Notes under the pieces: generated by a model
Seen by the model: the letters and a program-made list of their open reading frames with translations, nothing else
Told to the model about the DNA's origin: nothing
The model's database searches: none
Shown here: positions 13,104 through 24,610 of the stretch, one piece after another
Layout of the letters: every line of letters begins with the position of its first letter
Numbering within the stretch: the stretch's first letter is position 1
Program-made: the position numbers and the translations under genes
Assembly: GCA_000827265.1 (NCBI GenBank)
Contig: KN834754.1
Location: 1,341,154-1,405,153, forward strand
Source: Collybiopsis luxurians FD-317 M1
Taxonomy: Eukaryota; Basidiomycota; Agaricomycetes; Agaricales; Omphalotaceae
Length of the DNA stretch: 64,000 nucleotides
Reading direction: 5' to 3'

Positions 13104-14405
13104 TCTGGAAGCAAAAAACTGAGAAATTTGGTTGCAAAAAGGCGAGCAAACATACGAATTTTTGTTAGAAAAAAGGCTGAGATGGGACTGATTAATGTCT
13201 TGTGTGGGTTTTGGTCGTTAGAATGACCTGCCAGCAGGCTAAAAAGCAGCTGGAGAGAAGAGATGGGGTGTTTCTAAGAAAAAATACGGACGCTCTGAAC
13301 AGCAGTCCGAACGACAATGTCTGTCCTAGATGAAGGAAGACGAAAAGGTTGGCGTCCAGAAAAATTCAGGCAACCACCGTTCCCTCCGCGTGGCCGGCGC
13401 ATTCCTCCGTGCCGTCTCCGGTTGACTCACTCCGGCTCCGCATCCAGCCACAGCAATCTTTGCTTTCAGAATATATGCGCATCATCTCTTTCCAAATCCT
13501 TTATTCGCCAGCTAGAAATCTCCAGGACTCGAACGGCAGTGGTTACCAATCATGATCCTGTCAGATACTTATATGAACGGGCTATACAAACAGTGTTGAT
13601 ATCATTTCATGCTGCGAAGTTACACGCTGAGCCTCCGTTTGATTCTGCTCAGGCTCCATTCCTTGCAGGGCCCGTAATTCCTACTGGAACTCGTCGGTCT
13701 CTCTTCGGAGTGCCATTCCGGTTAACAAGTTTAATGCAGGTCCAATTAACGCTAAACTAGAGCAGGAACGGTCGCACATGTCAACATAGTACAGCCTGTC
13801 GAAAATGACCTATATGCAAGCCTAATTTGAGAAAGTCTCAGCTAAAGTAGCCCAGTCAATGTATTTCTTCCAAGCGCTTGCTTAGCGCCTGAGACTCGTT
13901 CTCTGGAGCTGTCTTCAGTTGGCCGAATGTTCTCTTGTATTGTTTTTGACTCGTCAAGTTCCGAACGGTCCAGTTACCTCTCTCCAATCATCACTCAGAT
14001 TCTCAGCGTGATAGATTAGAAGGCTCAGCTTCCACAAAATTCCTCGCACATCCGAATTGATCCTATACTGCACCGTGTCGAAGCCGTGTTTCTCAGAGTC
14101 CTTCAGAGTGTTTCACTTACCTTGTTCCAAGTCAAACTTCGAGATTACAAGGCAATCGTATTCGGATACTGCAAACCTCTCGTATCGTTGACCGAGTCAA
14201 ACCAATAAAACGAGTTCGTTTTGTATCAAACCATTCATGAGTCTCACTCCCTCTATTCCATATCGGGTCGGATTCCCGGGAGGTCACTGGCCCATTCAAT
14301 CCCTCGACCGGTATTTAAAGCGCGAAAAAAGCCGGATATCTCAGAAAGCTGCGAACTTGATTCCCTTCACGCATAGACGATCGCACCCGCTTTCCTAGAA
14401 GCTGA
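13104..14405. other. Divergent promoter region, eIF4G and ICL/PEP-mutase gene
   Basis: About 1.3 kb separates two divergently transcribed genes. A 147-codon open frame at 13317-13760 (+) has no recognisable domain, and its codon use does not resemble the neighbours; I treat it as chance. A TATA-like motif lies near the right end. I see no repeats and no RNA gene. Confidence 0.55.
14311..14320 (+). promoter_or_regulatory. TATA-like box of the ICL/PEP-mutase gene
   Basis: GTATTTAAAG lies about 90 bp upstream of the start codon at 14406, a plausible core promoter position for a fungal gene. Seen in sequence only. Confidence 0.4.
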
Positions 14406-15815
14406 ATGGAGCTCTACAACAACCCTCGCCTGAATCCCGAGAACTTCAAGCAAGGACCTCTTTCACCAAACGCTGCGACGCGCCTGCGCCAAATGCTGGC
14501 GCGTCCTGGAGCAGTCGTACGTCATACAGATATCATTATCACACACACTTATGGTTCTTCTGTAAGATTGCGCCCGGTGTGTATGACGGTGTCAGCGCGA
14601 GACTCGCATTGGAAGCAGGTTTTGAATGTTTATACCAGAGGTAGGGCCGCCTGTAGCTTCCTGCTTTGGGGAAGTTGACTCAAAGATGCGCCTCCTAGTG
14701 GTGCCGCCGTTACAGCTTCGAGACTAGGCCAGCCAGATTTGGCGATGGCGACCCTCAACGATTTCGTCGAGGCAAGCAGTATCAATTGCTTCTCAGTATG
14801 GATACTTTGAACTTACGAACGTACGAGTACAGGCAGCTAGGATAAACTGCAGCATAGATCCATCTGTCCCTGTCGTAGCGGATGCTGATACTGGGTAAAT
14901 CTTCTCGACTTTAAAGCTCTTCTCTCACCGGAGCTTACCTTCATCAGATTCGGGGGTCCAAATATGGTAGCCAGGACTGTAATACAATACGCCAGAGCCG
15001 GCGTTGCGGGTATACAGCTGGAAGATCAAGTTCAAACGAAACGTTGCGGCCACCTCTTAGGGAAACAGCTCGTCTCTACAGAGGAATTCGTCTCTCGTAT
15101 CAAAGCTGCAACTATCGGTCGGGATTCTATTCCCGGAGGCTCAGATATCGTTCGTACCCCGGTACCAAAAAGCTTTTTGATCCATCGCTCACACCTTCAA
15201 ATCCACCAGGTCATCATTGCTCGCACAGACTCTCTTCAAAGCCTCGGCATGGAAGAGGCCATGAAACGATTGAAGCTGGCTGGAGCGGCCGGGGCTGATG
15301 TTCTCTTCCTCGAGGGTGTTCGGAGTAAGGAAGAACTCGAAATCGCTGTAAAATCTACAGCTCCTTACCCGGTAGGAGCTCAATTTTCCCCTTATTATAC
15401 ATGATGCTGAAGAGCTATTCAAACAGCTGCTACTTAACGTCGTGGCCGGCGGCTTCACTCCCAACTTCACTGCAAAAGAGGCAGAGGCCATTGGGGCTAA
15501 ACTCATCAGTACGTCCACTAGTTTCGTCGCATTCTCTGTTATGTGTTGATTGAATCTTCCCATCTCTCAGTATATCCACTGATAACAATTGTACCAGCAA
15601 TCCACGCCATGCGAGAGTCATTGCAGTCTCTGAAATGCACCGGGTCTGACGTTGATTCATTCCGCGGGATGGGACCAAGGCAGTTCTTTGAGGTTATGGG
15701 TTAGTGCAGCACAATTTTCTTTCTGGGGCAACGTAAAGCTGACTGATCGTCAGGTCTAGAAGATGCGATCGAGCTCGACGTTAAAGCTGGGGCTACGAAT
15801 CTGAGTTCTGTTTGA
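14406..15815 (+). CDS. Isocitrate lyase/PEP-mutase superfamily enzyme
   Basis: Exons: 14406-14516, 14567-14640, 14699-14771, 14833-14894, 14948-15149, 15210-15371, 15427-15508, 15571-15699, 15754-15815; 318 residues, the usual size for the small members of this superfamily. The superfamily makes or breaks C-C or C-P bonds of alpha-oxycarboxylates in a TIM barrel. The metal-binding motif VADADTGFGG and the lyase signature KRCGH with its catalytic Cys are intact, as are VYDGVSARLALEAGF at the front and GPRQFFEVMGLEDA at the end. KRCGH favours a lyase or oxaloacetate-hydrolase-like activity over a true PEP mutase, but the substrate cannot be read from sequence. Intron 3 (14772-14832) starts with GC, not GT; no GT donor keeps frame there. 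Intron 5 uses GTTCGT. Confidence 0.88.
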
Positions 15816-16127
15816 TGTACTCTAGATGTGGCATGATGTCTCCTGTTCTACTATAACATTGGCCATAGCAGACTTGTATCGATATTTCCTTGATATCTGC
15901 ATAGTGATAAGCATCCATTCACAAACTCATGCTAAAAGGTCACTGTGCAGCCTCCCGTTATGGAAAGTCAAAGCAGAGTCTATCAAATGTAGGTCGAAAG
16001 ATTGCGACTCATCATTTGGCGTGATTTATCAGACAGCGGTGCGTTGATGATCAAATGCTCGCCTACATATATTCACTCTAATAACAGCAAGAATCTATGC
16101 AAGACAGGACTGTATAAGTATATGTTC
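15816..16127. other. Intergenic between convergent genes
   Basis: A 312 bp stretch holding the 3' flanks of the gene ending at 15815 (+) and the ABC-F gene ending at 16128 (-). Nothing else seen. Confidence 0.6.
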
Positions 16128-18563
16128 CTACCCCGCTTTCCTTGATCTTATTTTCTTCTCGAAATCTGCTATTCCTCCCTTCAACTCCACCAACCTTCCT
16201 TTCTCAACCTCATAAACCACCCCAGGCTCAGCCCCCACATCATCCTCATCGCCTTCATCACCCTCCGCACTGCCATCCTCACCCCCGTCAAGTTCCACCA
16301 CCTTGCGAACAAACCACCGATCATGACTAACAATCACTACTGCCCCTTTAAACTTTCTCAGCTCCTCCGCCAGCACCACCACCGTATCCGCATCCAAATG
16401 TGTCGTTACTTCGTCTAGAACCAGAACGTGAGGGACTGGACCGAGCTTCGGAGGCGGATAGAGCACTTGCGCAAGTGCGAGGCGGACTTTTTGTCCTCCA
16501 GACAGTTTGGCGATGGGGACAGAGGAGACGGTGAAAGAGGTGAGACCAACGGAGGCGAGAACAGAGCGGGCTTCATGTTGCGAGGAAGCAGAACCAGGAT
16601 CGTCCCCCAGACTGGCCATCATCAATTGCAAAGCAGTTTTGTCTAGGGGAAGTTTCTCGATAGCATCTTGGGAGAAAAAACCTATTCGAGCAGCGGGATG
16701 ATACTTTACACTGCCTGAAACGATTTTCCCTCCTCCTTCGCTGAACTGGTTCACTAAACATCGTACCAAGGTTGATTTTCCTGCCCCGTTAAGACCGACT
16801 ATTCCCAATTTCGACTTGGGGTGAACAACTAGATCCACTCCACTCAGCGCTTCCTTTACAGTCACAGTCCCCGCCCCGCGTTGTCGATAAACAAACCTTA
16901 ACCCCTCAACTGAAATCAACGGGCCAGGAAATCGCAGTTCTTCGCCTGGTTCTCTCGGCAGCATCATCTTCACTCCAGCCTCGTCTTTCGGTATCATCCC
17001 CTCAATACCTGCCCGACTTGTAAGGTGATACCCTGGCAAGTCCCTGTTCAGCTTGAATTTTCCTCCTCTCGACCCTACTTCATACCCCATTCTATCGTCA
17101 AGTTTCTTCTGCCTGGAAGCCGCCTGGCGGAGCTTTTTATCGTCGCCGGAGGATTTAGCTTGACGGACGTTACCAGCGATAGTGTCCTGGATGTGAGCAC
17201 GCTGCTTGGATTGAGCTTCCGCCATTTTAGTCAGATATCTCTGCCTCTCGGAACGAGTTTCTTCATATGCAGTGAGATTTCCAGGAAACCTCTCCAACTT
17301 CAAATCGCGCAAAACGAGGACTTCTTCAGCGACAGAATCAGTAAACGCTCTATCGTGCGAAACAAATAGAACGATCGTGTTTGCCGGAAGGTCATTTTGG
17401 AGATAAGTTTCAAGCCATAGGAGGGACGGGAGATCGAGAAAGTTGGTTGGTTCATCGAGAAGAAGAATGTCGGAAGGTTGGAATAACACGGAGGCTAGAA
17501 GGGCACGCATCCGCCACCCGCCAGAGAGGGATGATAGCGACTGGGTCACTGTGGGGGGTGATTTAAGTTTGAAGCCTAGACCGCGGAGGATGAGTTTAGC
17601 CCGAGACTCGACGGCGGAGGGTGACATCTGCAATATGGCTGGCTTAGTTGTTATGCACGAGGAGGAAGAGCATTTCACATACTTGTTCAAGGAAACCCTC
17701 AATGTCACTCAGCATCATCATAGCTTCATTTGTTTCCTCAGCCAGTGTTTGGGTATCGATGATTTCAAGCCTGTATAGTTATCGTTATTTGATCAGTCCC
17801 GGCACGCTCAGAATTTTGGCAGTGCTCACCCCACCCGCTTCTCCTCCACCCTCGTCTCAATGATCTTGAGCTCCTTCCTCGCAGCCATGCCTCGGGCTCC
17901 GCTCCTCAGATTTGCGGCCTTCTTCGCTTCATCCAAGACGCGCATTTCATCATCAAATTTGAATTGACGAAGAATACGGACGGCTGCTGTGGGATCTTGA
18001 GTGTTGTCCAGTGCTACCTGAAGGTCTAGGTAGGGCAAGACGCGTTCATCTTTGTTGTAGAGAGAGAAAAGGGAACGAGGGAAGCACTCACCTTTCTGCC
18101 TTCGAAGAGCCTCCGTCCGCTCCTGATCACTACTGATCACGAAATCCAACACGGAGACGTCCTCTCCTTGGGACATCTGGTCCTTCGCCGACTTGATCTC
18201 AGGGTTGTCATAGCTTTGTTGCATTGACACGATCCTGATGTCCAACGGGATCCCTGGAATCAACTTTTCTCCGATAGCGCGCAATAGGGTAGACTTGCCA
18301 ACCCCGTTTCGGCCCACAAGAGCATAATGCACCCCGGAGGACAGTTTCAAGTGGGCGTCGGCGAGGATCTCTTTCTCGTTTTCGGCCACGGAGCCCTTGG
18401 ATCCCTTCTTCTTGTCGGATGCGTCGGAGTTGGAGATCGAGATCGATACATCCGGTATATCTAGGTCTTTAGAGGAAGAAGAAGTGCCGGAAAGACTGCT
18501 CATGGTCGAATTAGCGATGTGGAAGCGAGTCTGTTGGGAGGAGGCGAGTATTGTGCTGGTCAT
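16128..18563 (-). CDS. ABC-F family ATPase (two ATP-binding domains, no membrane domain)
   Basis: Exons: 16128-17627, 17683-17770, 17830-18013, 18092-18563; 747 residues. ABC-F proteins act on ribosomes or as soluble regulators, not as transporters. Domain 1: Walker A GRNGVGKST (about residue 83), signature LSGGW, Walker B LLLDEPTNFLD. Domain 2: Walker A GLNGAGKST, signature LSGGQKVRLALA, Walker B VLDEVTTHLD, where the usual DEPTNHLD has Val-Thr-Thr. A charged linker (SERQRYLTKMAEAQSKQRAHIQ) separates the domains. An acidic patch (EDGSAEGDEGDEDD) lies near the C-terminus. Intron 1 (18014-18091, 78 nt) is a multiple of three and has no stop, so keeping it would add 26 residues; I chose removal because its donor is GTGAGT. 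The nearest match I can recall is the Gcn20-like subgroup of fungi. Confidence 0.9.
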
Positions 18564-19052
18564 TGTGTCAACAAAAGCCTAACTAGGTGATCAATGTGCA
18601 AAAGATAGTTTTGAAACTGAGTGAGGCTCAAGACAGTGGGCTTTTATAAATGTCGTGTTTAGTGCAGTGACAAGGTTCCGACCGCTCTGATCTGAATCTT
18701 TTCTTGACTCAAGGCTACGTTCGGAAAATTCAATCGGAGCCGAAGACTCGATGGATTCACCGCAACACTCGGAAACATTTCAGAAACCGTTGAATTTGAA
18801 GGAGTCAAACAGAGGACGTTCGGCTTGAGCAAAGCTGTTGGTATCATGCCTCATATAGTGCTAAGAGTAGTTGGTGGTAGTTGGTAAAAACGAATTGAAG
18901 TAGACGCCCGTCAGGTCAGAATGTAAATATCATTTGATATAGAAACGAAGGTTGTAGTACAAGTCATGTAGATAGCTATAGTGCGTGCAGTCTTTCTCGA
19001 GGTCAAGGTTTTTATGGATTGACAAAAACAAAACAGACATACCTTTGCATCG
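18564..19052. other. Intergenic, upstream of the ABC-F gene
   Basis: A 489 bp stretch, the 5' flank of the ABC-F gene and the 3' flank of the damaged gene to the right. The open frame at 18659-18847 (-) shows no protein-like features. Confidence 0.5.
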
Positions 19053-20020
19053 CTAAACCTCTCCAAATTCTGTCAAACCGCTACCCTTGTCAATTTTAAC
19101 CACAATCAACGCAAATTGCCCGCCAATCTCCTCGCTATAAATCGGCTCTCCATGTGCATCTACTCGTATATGGGCCCTTGTCTTTTCATTCCGAAGCATT
19201 TCACGCTTCAGCTTCAGACTACCCTCCCTGAACTTTGCTTTCCTCGCTCTCTCTTCGGCTTTTGAGGGAGGCGGGGGTAGGAATGGGATAGGATCAACGC
19301 CATACTCTTCTTCGATTTGACGCCCAATATCTTCCTTTGCTACTCCTGCCTTTTGAGCGGCAGCCCAATAAAACTCCCAGATAGTTTGCAGTGGCTAGGA
19401 GCAAGCGAACTCGACCATTTCTTGCAACGTGCTCGGTCGACCTGCTTTGAGTAGTCTCTGATGCGCAATCTCAATGAGGAGAGTGTGTGGGGTTCATTCA
19501 CCTTCATGGACGACTGTTCGCGGTCGAAGGATGGTCAAGGGAGAAGGCACAAGGTACAGTACGTACTGCCAAATGCATACGACGTAACTTGCCATCTAAC
19601 TTTGAATTCGCAGAATGTTTGGCACCATTTCGACGCATCTTTCAGAGGGTCAGCAGTACCCATATGGGAATTTGGAGTGACACCAAAGTCGTATTCTCCG
19701 CGTCCATAGATTTTGAAACACCTGGTGCTCTGGTCTTTGTACTTTTGCTGAGCAGCCAGGGCGTTCTTGGGATACTCAATAGGACCCGCACTGCTTGATC
19801 CTGGGTCAGTGGAAACGCTCGTGCGGTTCGAACCATAGGAATGAGCCATGATCTTTTTGAGTCGTGCTTCTGAAAGCGACCATCTATTGCCACTTCTAAG
19901 CGCCGCGAGAATCTTCGCGCGACCTAGGCCGGGTTGCTTTGCTCGAAAATCCGCCAACGCGGCAGAGACTTGTTCGTCCGAAGGACAGATAACGGAAGAA
20001 CTCGAGGTGGCGGAGGACAT
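19053..20020 (-). pseudogene. Damaged conserved fungal gene of unknown function
   Basis: The first ~120 codons from ATG 20020 read well (SDEQVSAALADFRAKQPGLG onward, to RGEYDFGVTPN), and the last ~115 before TAG 19053 also read well (LLIEIAHQRLLKAGRPSTLQ, WEFYWAAAQKAGV, ending GLTEFGEV). They sit in different frames. Between them I find a frame change near 19640, an in-frame TGA near 19490 just before TPHTLLIEIAHQ, and an in-frame TAG at 19395-19397 between EFACS and PLQTIWEFYW. No intron of normal size removes the TAG. The flanking residues feel like a protein conserved across agarics, from memory, with no known function. It could be a real pseudogene, a strain-specific null allele or assembly error. 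Confidence 0.6.
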
Positions 20021-20550
20021 ATTTTTTTCGGTTGTCGTAGAGTGGGAGAGAGAAACAAGAGAGATTCAGAAACAATAGGTCTCAGTATAATATTCAACGT
20101 GATAAAGACGTGACTCGCGATGAGATCATGGCGCCACGCGTCGCGACGAGCAGCATCCTGCTTTCGTACCTTAGCCTAGTACCCTTACAAGAAGTGTTGC
20201 AACTTTCTGTGCTGGATCCAGATTGCTCAAAATTGTCCCAAAGCCACACAGATCAATGTCGGTCGTCTCAACTAATTGTACCCATGACCAAAACTTGTGT
20301 ACTACTCGCAACTGGACACAGAAGGCAATTAATGCAGCAGTATGATATCTTCGATCTTGCAACCGACAGTGAGTAACTATATTGAATGATCTTCGAGAAC
20401 CACATGGCGGCATAAACTTCGCATTTCATGGGTAGGATCCTGGGTTAAGGAACCTTCTACGATGTTTCGAATAATTCTGGATGGACTTGGAAATACCTAC
20501 ATAAATTTTAAACCGAAAGATGAATAACAAACATTCTTTCGGAATTAGAC
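20021..20550. other. Intergenic between the damaged gene and the TMEM70-like gene
   Basis: A 530 bp stretch. The open frame at 20110-20376 (+) has no signal, domain or splice context and is treated as chance. No repeat or RNA gene was seen. Confidence 0.5.
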
Positions 20551-21544
20551 TCACCTCACGACTGAACCGACTGCCCTGCATTTCCCTTTCACTCCCCCTG
20601 CTCCTTCCTTCTCTCCCTCTCCTCTAGAGCCTGTCGCACTCTCCGGTTCCCAAGTAACGACCCAGCTCCCAACTAAGTTTCCATTACTATCGAACGTTTC
20701 CGCTGCGGTTTCTTGTGGCCGAGCGCTAGTTTCAGCTGCGGAGGATGAAGGCAATGTTATCTCGTCAGCCAGTTGCCATTTCGCGAAAGGGCGCGTAGTA
20801 GTGGTGAGGAAGGACGGATCATAAACCTACGTGTCGGATGTGTTAGGGCTGGAAGGGAGAGCGAAGGCAAAGATTCACAGACTTACCCTAGTTATTCTGC
20901 TCTGCAATCTCCAGGTCGACGTGACCAGCTCCAGACCATGACTTCCACCGTTTGAAATTGGATCCAGTCGACGTAAGGTAGTTACGTAGGGCCTCGATAC
21001 CCATGCTAATTCGAGATAGAGAAGCCATTGGACATGTAGACGGAGAAGAAAGACAGCGCATGAAGTGGATGAGCTAAGGTACGCGACTCAAAACTGGGCA
21101 CTCACCAACCAACGCCGTACTAATTCCGCTAGTCCCTACAGCAAGAAATGCAAGACAACTTCTAGCAAAGAACGGTAGTTGGGACTCGATGATAAATATC
21201 AGAGGAGCAAAAGATGTAGATAGGGCGAGTGAAGCTAAAGAAAAAGTCTTTAGTCGACGGAAGGTACTTGTGAGCGGGCCATCGTATATTAGATTAGCGT
21301 CGTTGTTATCTGGGGACAAGACTGTATGAGGGTGAGTGGCAGAGGGTGATGAAGTCGAAGATAGATTCTGAGATTTGTGAGAGATGAAAAAGGCTCTTTT
21401 GCCAGCTTCTGGATAGCACTCAGATCGCGACAACCAAAAGGTACTCCGCGTCGAAAGACTACACAGCGCTCTGAGATTCCGACCTCTTTCAAGGGAATAA
21501 AGTGAACTGAGCGGACGCGTACAGATGGCGGCAGGACGCAACAT
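20551..21544 (-). CDS. TMEM70-like mitochondrial inner-membrane protein
   Basis: Exons: 20551-20826, 20887-21005, 21106-21544; 277 residues. The N-terminus is rich in Arg, Ser and Ala without acids (MLRPAAICTRPLSSLYSLER), typical of mitochondrial import. From about residue 87 comes IYDGPLTSTFRRLKTFSLAS, then two hydrophobic helices (about 106-122 and 126-147) and AWVSRPYVTTLRRLDP. This order, Y-x-GPL, a basic stretch, then a helical hairpin, fits the TMEM70/TMEM186/TMEM223 type of assembly factor; which one is not certain. The C-terminal ~60 residues are polar and low-complexity. Introns are 60 and 100 nt and keep frame. A GTGAGT sits over the stop codon, so a further small 3' exon is possible. 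Confidence 0.72.
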
Positions 21545-21908
21545 GCCGGAATCAATAGGCGCCGTGTAGTGTAATACTTATTAATAATAAATTAGGCGCC
21601 AATGAGTCTATCAACCTTCCCGAACTCTTACTAGGAAGCGTCCGACAGCAGGTAGATCGCAGTAAGTGCATATCCTCCATTTGAAAACCTACGTAATATA
21701 CTAAATGTCATGTAAAAATCTGGCCCAGAACTTACAGAAACCGCGACACAACTCCAGAAACAAGTTGGGTAGACCCAAAAAGTATACATATTCCGTCATG
21801 GCATGCGAAGGGAAATAGAATACAGGGGAGTAGAGTTTCATGCGCGTACCGAGCATCCAGAAAAAAAGGCCAGAGCAGCGAGAATCCCACCAATTTTCGG
21901 GCACGCGT
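21545..21908. other. Intergenic, left border of the secreted-protein array
   Basis: A 364 bp stretch between the TMEM70-like gene and the 3' end of family copy A. No feature seen. Confidence 0.5.
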
Positions 21909-23125
21909 TCAAAGCCAGGTCATCAGAGTTGACAACACCATAGCTGCAGTGACAACTATTCCAGCTGGCTTTATGCTTGAAGCTGCTGATGTGCGTTGAC
22001 CGATCCTGCCAGTGGTTTCATGTCCAGACACAAAATTCAAACCAAAGAGACAACAACGTACACAAAGCCATTGAATTCGAATGACCAGGAGTCAGAGCCA
22101 ACCTGTCGTCTGGCGCCTGAAGGGGGGCCATTTAAGAAGATACCGATATTGAGGTCATCGCCATTGTTGGGCAAAACACCCAGCGGGAAAAAGGTGCATT
22201 GACCTATATCGCTAGACTCTGTGCTCAGTTGTGCATCATTGATGTATATGTCGAAGTCGATGGACTCGTATGAGATGTCCAGGTAGACGGAAGCGCCTGG
22301 GTATGGTGAGTATACTTTTATACAATTATAAAACATACTAACCACTCGAATTAGAGTTTGCACTATAGACAAAGTAGGCGAAGTCTTCCGTAGCCTTCCT
22401 GGTTTGTTTGGTAACGTCACACGACGAGCTCGAGTCGATCCAGTCGTCGGTACTACTCCAAGTAAACTGAGGTGTATCACCTGGCACAAACACATTGGTG
22501 AAACCTGGGCCCGCCGTAGGTGTGCTCTGAGGGGCAAAGAATGTCAGAGAGCCAGTGAATGCAGAAGCTGTCGTTTCAAGGTTGATATCCACTCGTCATT
22601 GTCTTTAAGTTGATGGATGAGACTGACTTACTGGTGAACGGCGTCGAAAACGGGGTGAACGAAAATGAAGTCGGCTCGATTGAGGTGATGCCGCCGCCGC
22701 CAGGGCCAGGTCCCGAACAGAGTTCACCATCGGGGCAGCAACCTCCTAAATCATTTGTCCCTATAGTGCAGTACTGACTACGTAGCGGTATAGTGATTTT
22801 AGAGAACGACTGAGAAGATGTAAGTACAAGTCTTCTTACCCTGTATCACAACAGCCACCAGTACCTGATCGAATATTAAGGACAGGTTATGGAAGAAACC
22901 TCGTTGCTTACTGTCATCGCAGCATTGACCTCCGAGAGGGCAGCAGAAGTCACTATCGTCGCAGATGCCATATCCTGAAGGACAAGTAGATTGCCGTTGT
23001 CCGAGCAATCCTCTTATTGCGGTGCCTTGCTTAGTACTCTTGATTCTCGGCTGAAGAGGAATTCCAGCATTGACCATGGAAATGGCCAGAGATATCCCCA
23101 GAGCTGCGATGCAGCAATGAACCAT
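21909..23125 (-). CDS. Secreted cysteine-rich GPI-anchored protein, family copy A
   Basis: Exons: 21909-22005, 22062-22296, 22343-22567, 22632-22777, 22840-22864, 22912-23125; 313 residues. A signal peptide (residues 1-20, ending MVNA) is followed by a short prodomain ending LLGQRQ. Then comes a Cys-rich domain with 12 cysteines (CPSGYGICD, CCPLGGQCC, GGCC, YC, GGCCPDGELC), a short Ser/Thr/Pro linker, and a beta-rich domain (FTNVFVPGDTPQFTW through SWSFEFNGF). The C-terminus has a hydrophobic tail (AGIVVTAAMVLSTLMTWL) typical of a GPI-anchor signal. It would sit on the cell surface. The Cys pattern recalls granulin-like CCPxGxxCC folds, but I do not recognise the family. Intron positions match copies B and D apart from a small extra split in the Cys-rich part. 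It is the most diverged of the array. Confidence 0.85.
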
Positions 23126-24610
23126 AATTGCAAGAGGCCCCGGGCATTGATCGTGAGAGGCTTGATAGTTTTATTCGAAGGATTTCGCGGCATGGTCCCT
23201 GCTATCTGATTGTAGCATTTGTCAAGCCACCAGCTCAGGTGTTTTCTTTCTGTTCTACAGCTGTTAGTCTTTAGTTCCAATCACGCAGATCCAAATCTTC
23301 GCCTGAAACACAACCCGCATTGAGAAGATGAGGCAAAAGAACCAAAATGCTGTTGAAAGGATAATATCATTTGATTATACGCTGCCTGCCTACTAGAAAT
23401 GATGGTTGTAGATTGAAATCTGAGACACGAGTGTTGAAAGGCGATGGATATCCAGAAATAAAGCAAGGCGGACCTATCCTAGAACTTCAATGTAGTATAA
23501 GGACCGAATCGTTGGACAGGTTATCAGATATATTCTCCCACGCGAGACCTTGCCTTGGCGGAGCCATGTATCTATCTATCTTTCGATCCAGTCAGAGCGA
23601 TCTACCAGCAGATGTGTAACCTTAAAAGACGCTACAACAAGTAATCAAAGCTGTTTGTATATACTGAGTGTGAAAACTTGACAGGTGGGTCGTGTGCTAC
23701 GATGGAAGCAAAGAGCCGGCCATTAGCGCTTAGCTGGGGCACGGATCTGTGAGTACACATGAGAGAAGATATACTGGATACCTCCGAGAACCTACCGTCA
23801 GTCTCTTTGGATCTGAAATGGGGAATAGAACTGAGGTAAGCTTTGTAGACTGGCGAAGGAAAATGAGTTCCTTATCAAGAGAGTGACATTCTGCTAAGGA
23901 CTCTGCCCAATGTCGCGCCAAATTTTTCCTCTAATAGCGCGGTCATTATTGTGCCTGCCTTGAGGACCACGACTCTGTGCTCCATCTAGTACAGAAATTT
24001 CTGGCTTTGAGCCAGCCATCCAGAGCTTGAAGAGGTTACAGCAGGCAGGAGACTGGCAGCGGCTGGTAGAATGGATTTTGCCGACTGGGTCGAGATCCTA
24101 CGCCGAGCAACGCATACATAACGAGATAGACAACTCCAGGCCTCAACACTCGTGATACTCGAATCTACTAGAGGAATTCAACAGGTAAACACTATCCATG
24201 GGCTACCTTGTAATTTCTCACTGAATATATTTCTTCACCAATCTCACCAATCGCTGGACATAGTACTAGGCGGACATTCGAAGTGGGGTTGCTTTTTTTT
24301 CGAAGGAGACACGGTTGAGAGTAGCCTCCAGCTTGTGAGATTTTGTATACGGAATCATTTGAGGAGACTCTCCTTGCTGAAACTTTTGGCGGCAGCGGGT
24401 CAAATGGAATCGTCAGTTGGAAAAAGCAAATTACAGTCCATTATTGACATAAAATTCATTGGTATAAACTTTTTTATGATATTGTACCGTTTTCTTTTTT
24501 TCAAAATTAAGTAAAAACAAAAAAAGGGAGAGCACCTCCGAAACGTACAGTATAACACAAAAGTAGACCTGGAAAATTGAAACGGGACTCCATAGGCGTC
24601 AGCCCTTAGT
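23126..24610. repeat. Spacer of the array, diverged copy of the spacers to the right
   Basis: About 1.5 kb with no gene. The part around 23340-23410 resembles 26150-26230 and 28800-28880, and 23740-24500 resembles 27210-27990 (same order of short matches, such as GGTAAGCTTTGTA and GGAAAATGAGTT). It is therefore the oldest copy of a duplicated spacer. Short open frames here are not conserved between copies. Confidence 0.65.

Noticed and set aside
13317..13760. 147-codon open frame upstream of eIF4G
   Set aside because: No domain, no signal, odd composition, lies in a divergent promoter; likely chance.
19395..19397. In-frame TAG explained as part of an intron
   Set aside because: The only GT-AG pair around it is under 20 nt.
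20110..20376. 88-codon open frame on the plus strand
   Set aside because: Not conserved in any pattern I recognise and no exon partners.
24152..24514. 120-codon open frame in the array spacer
   Set aside because: The duplicate at 27600-27990 does not keep the frame.
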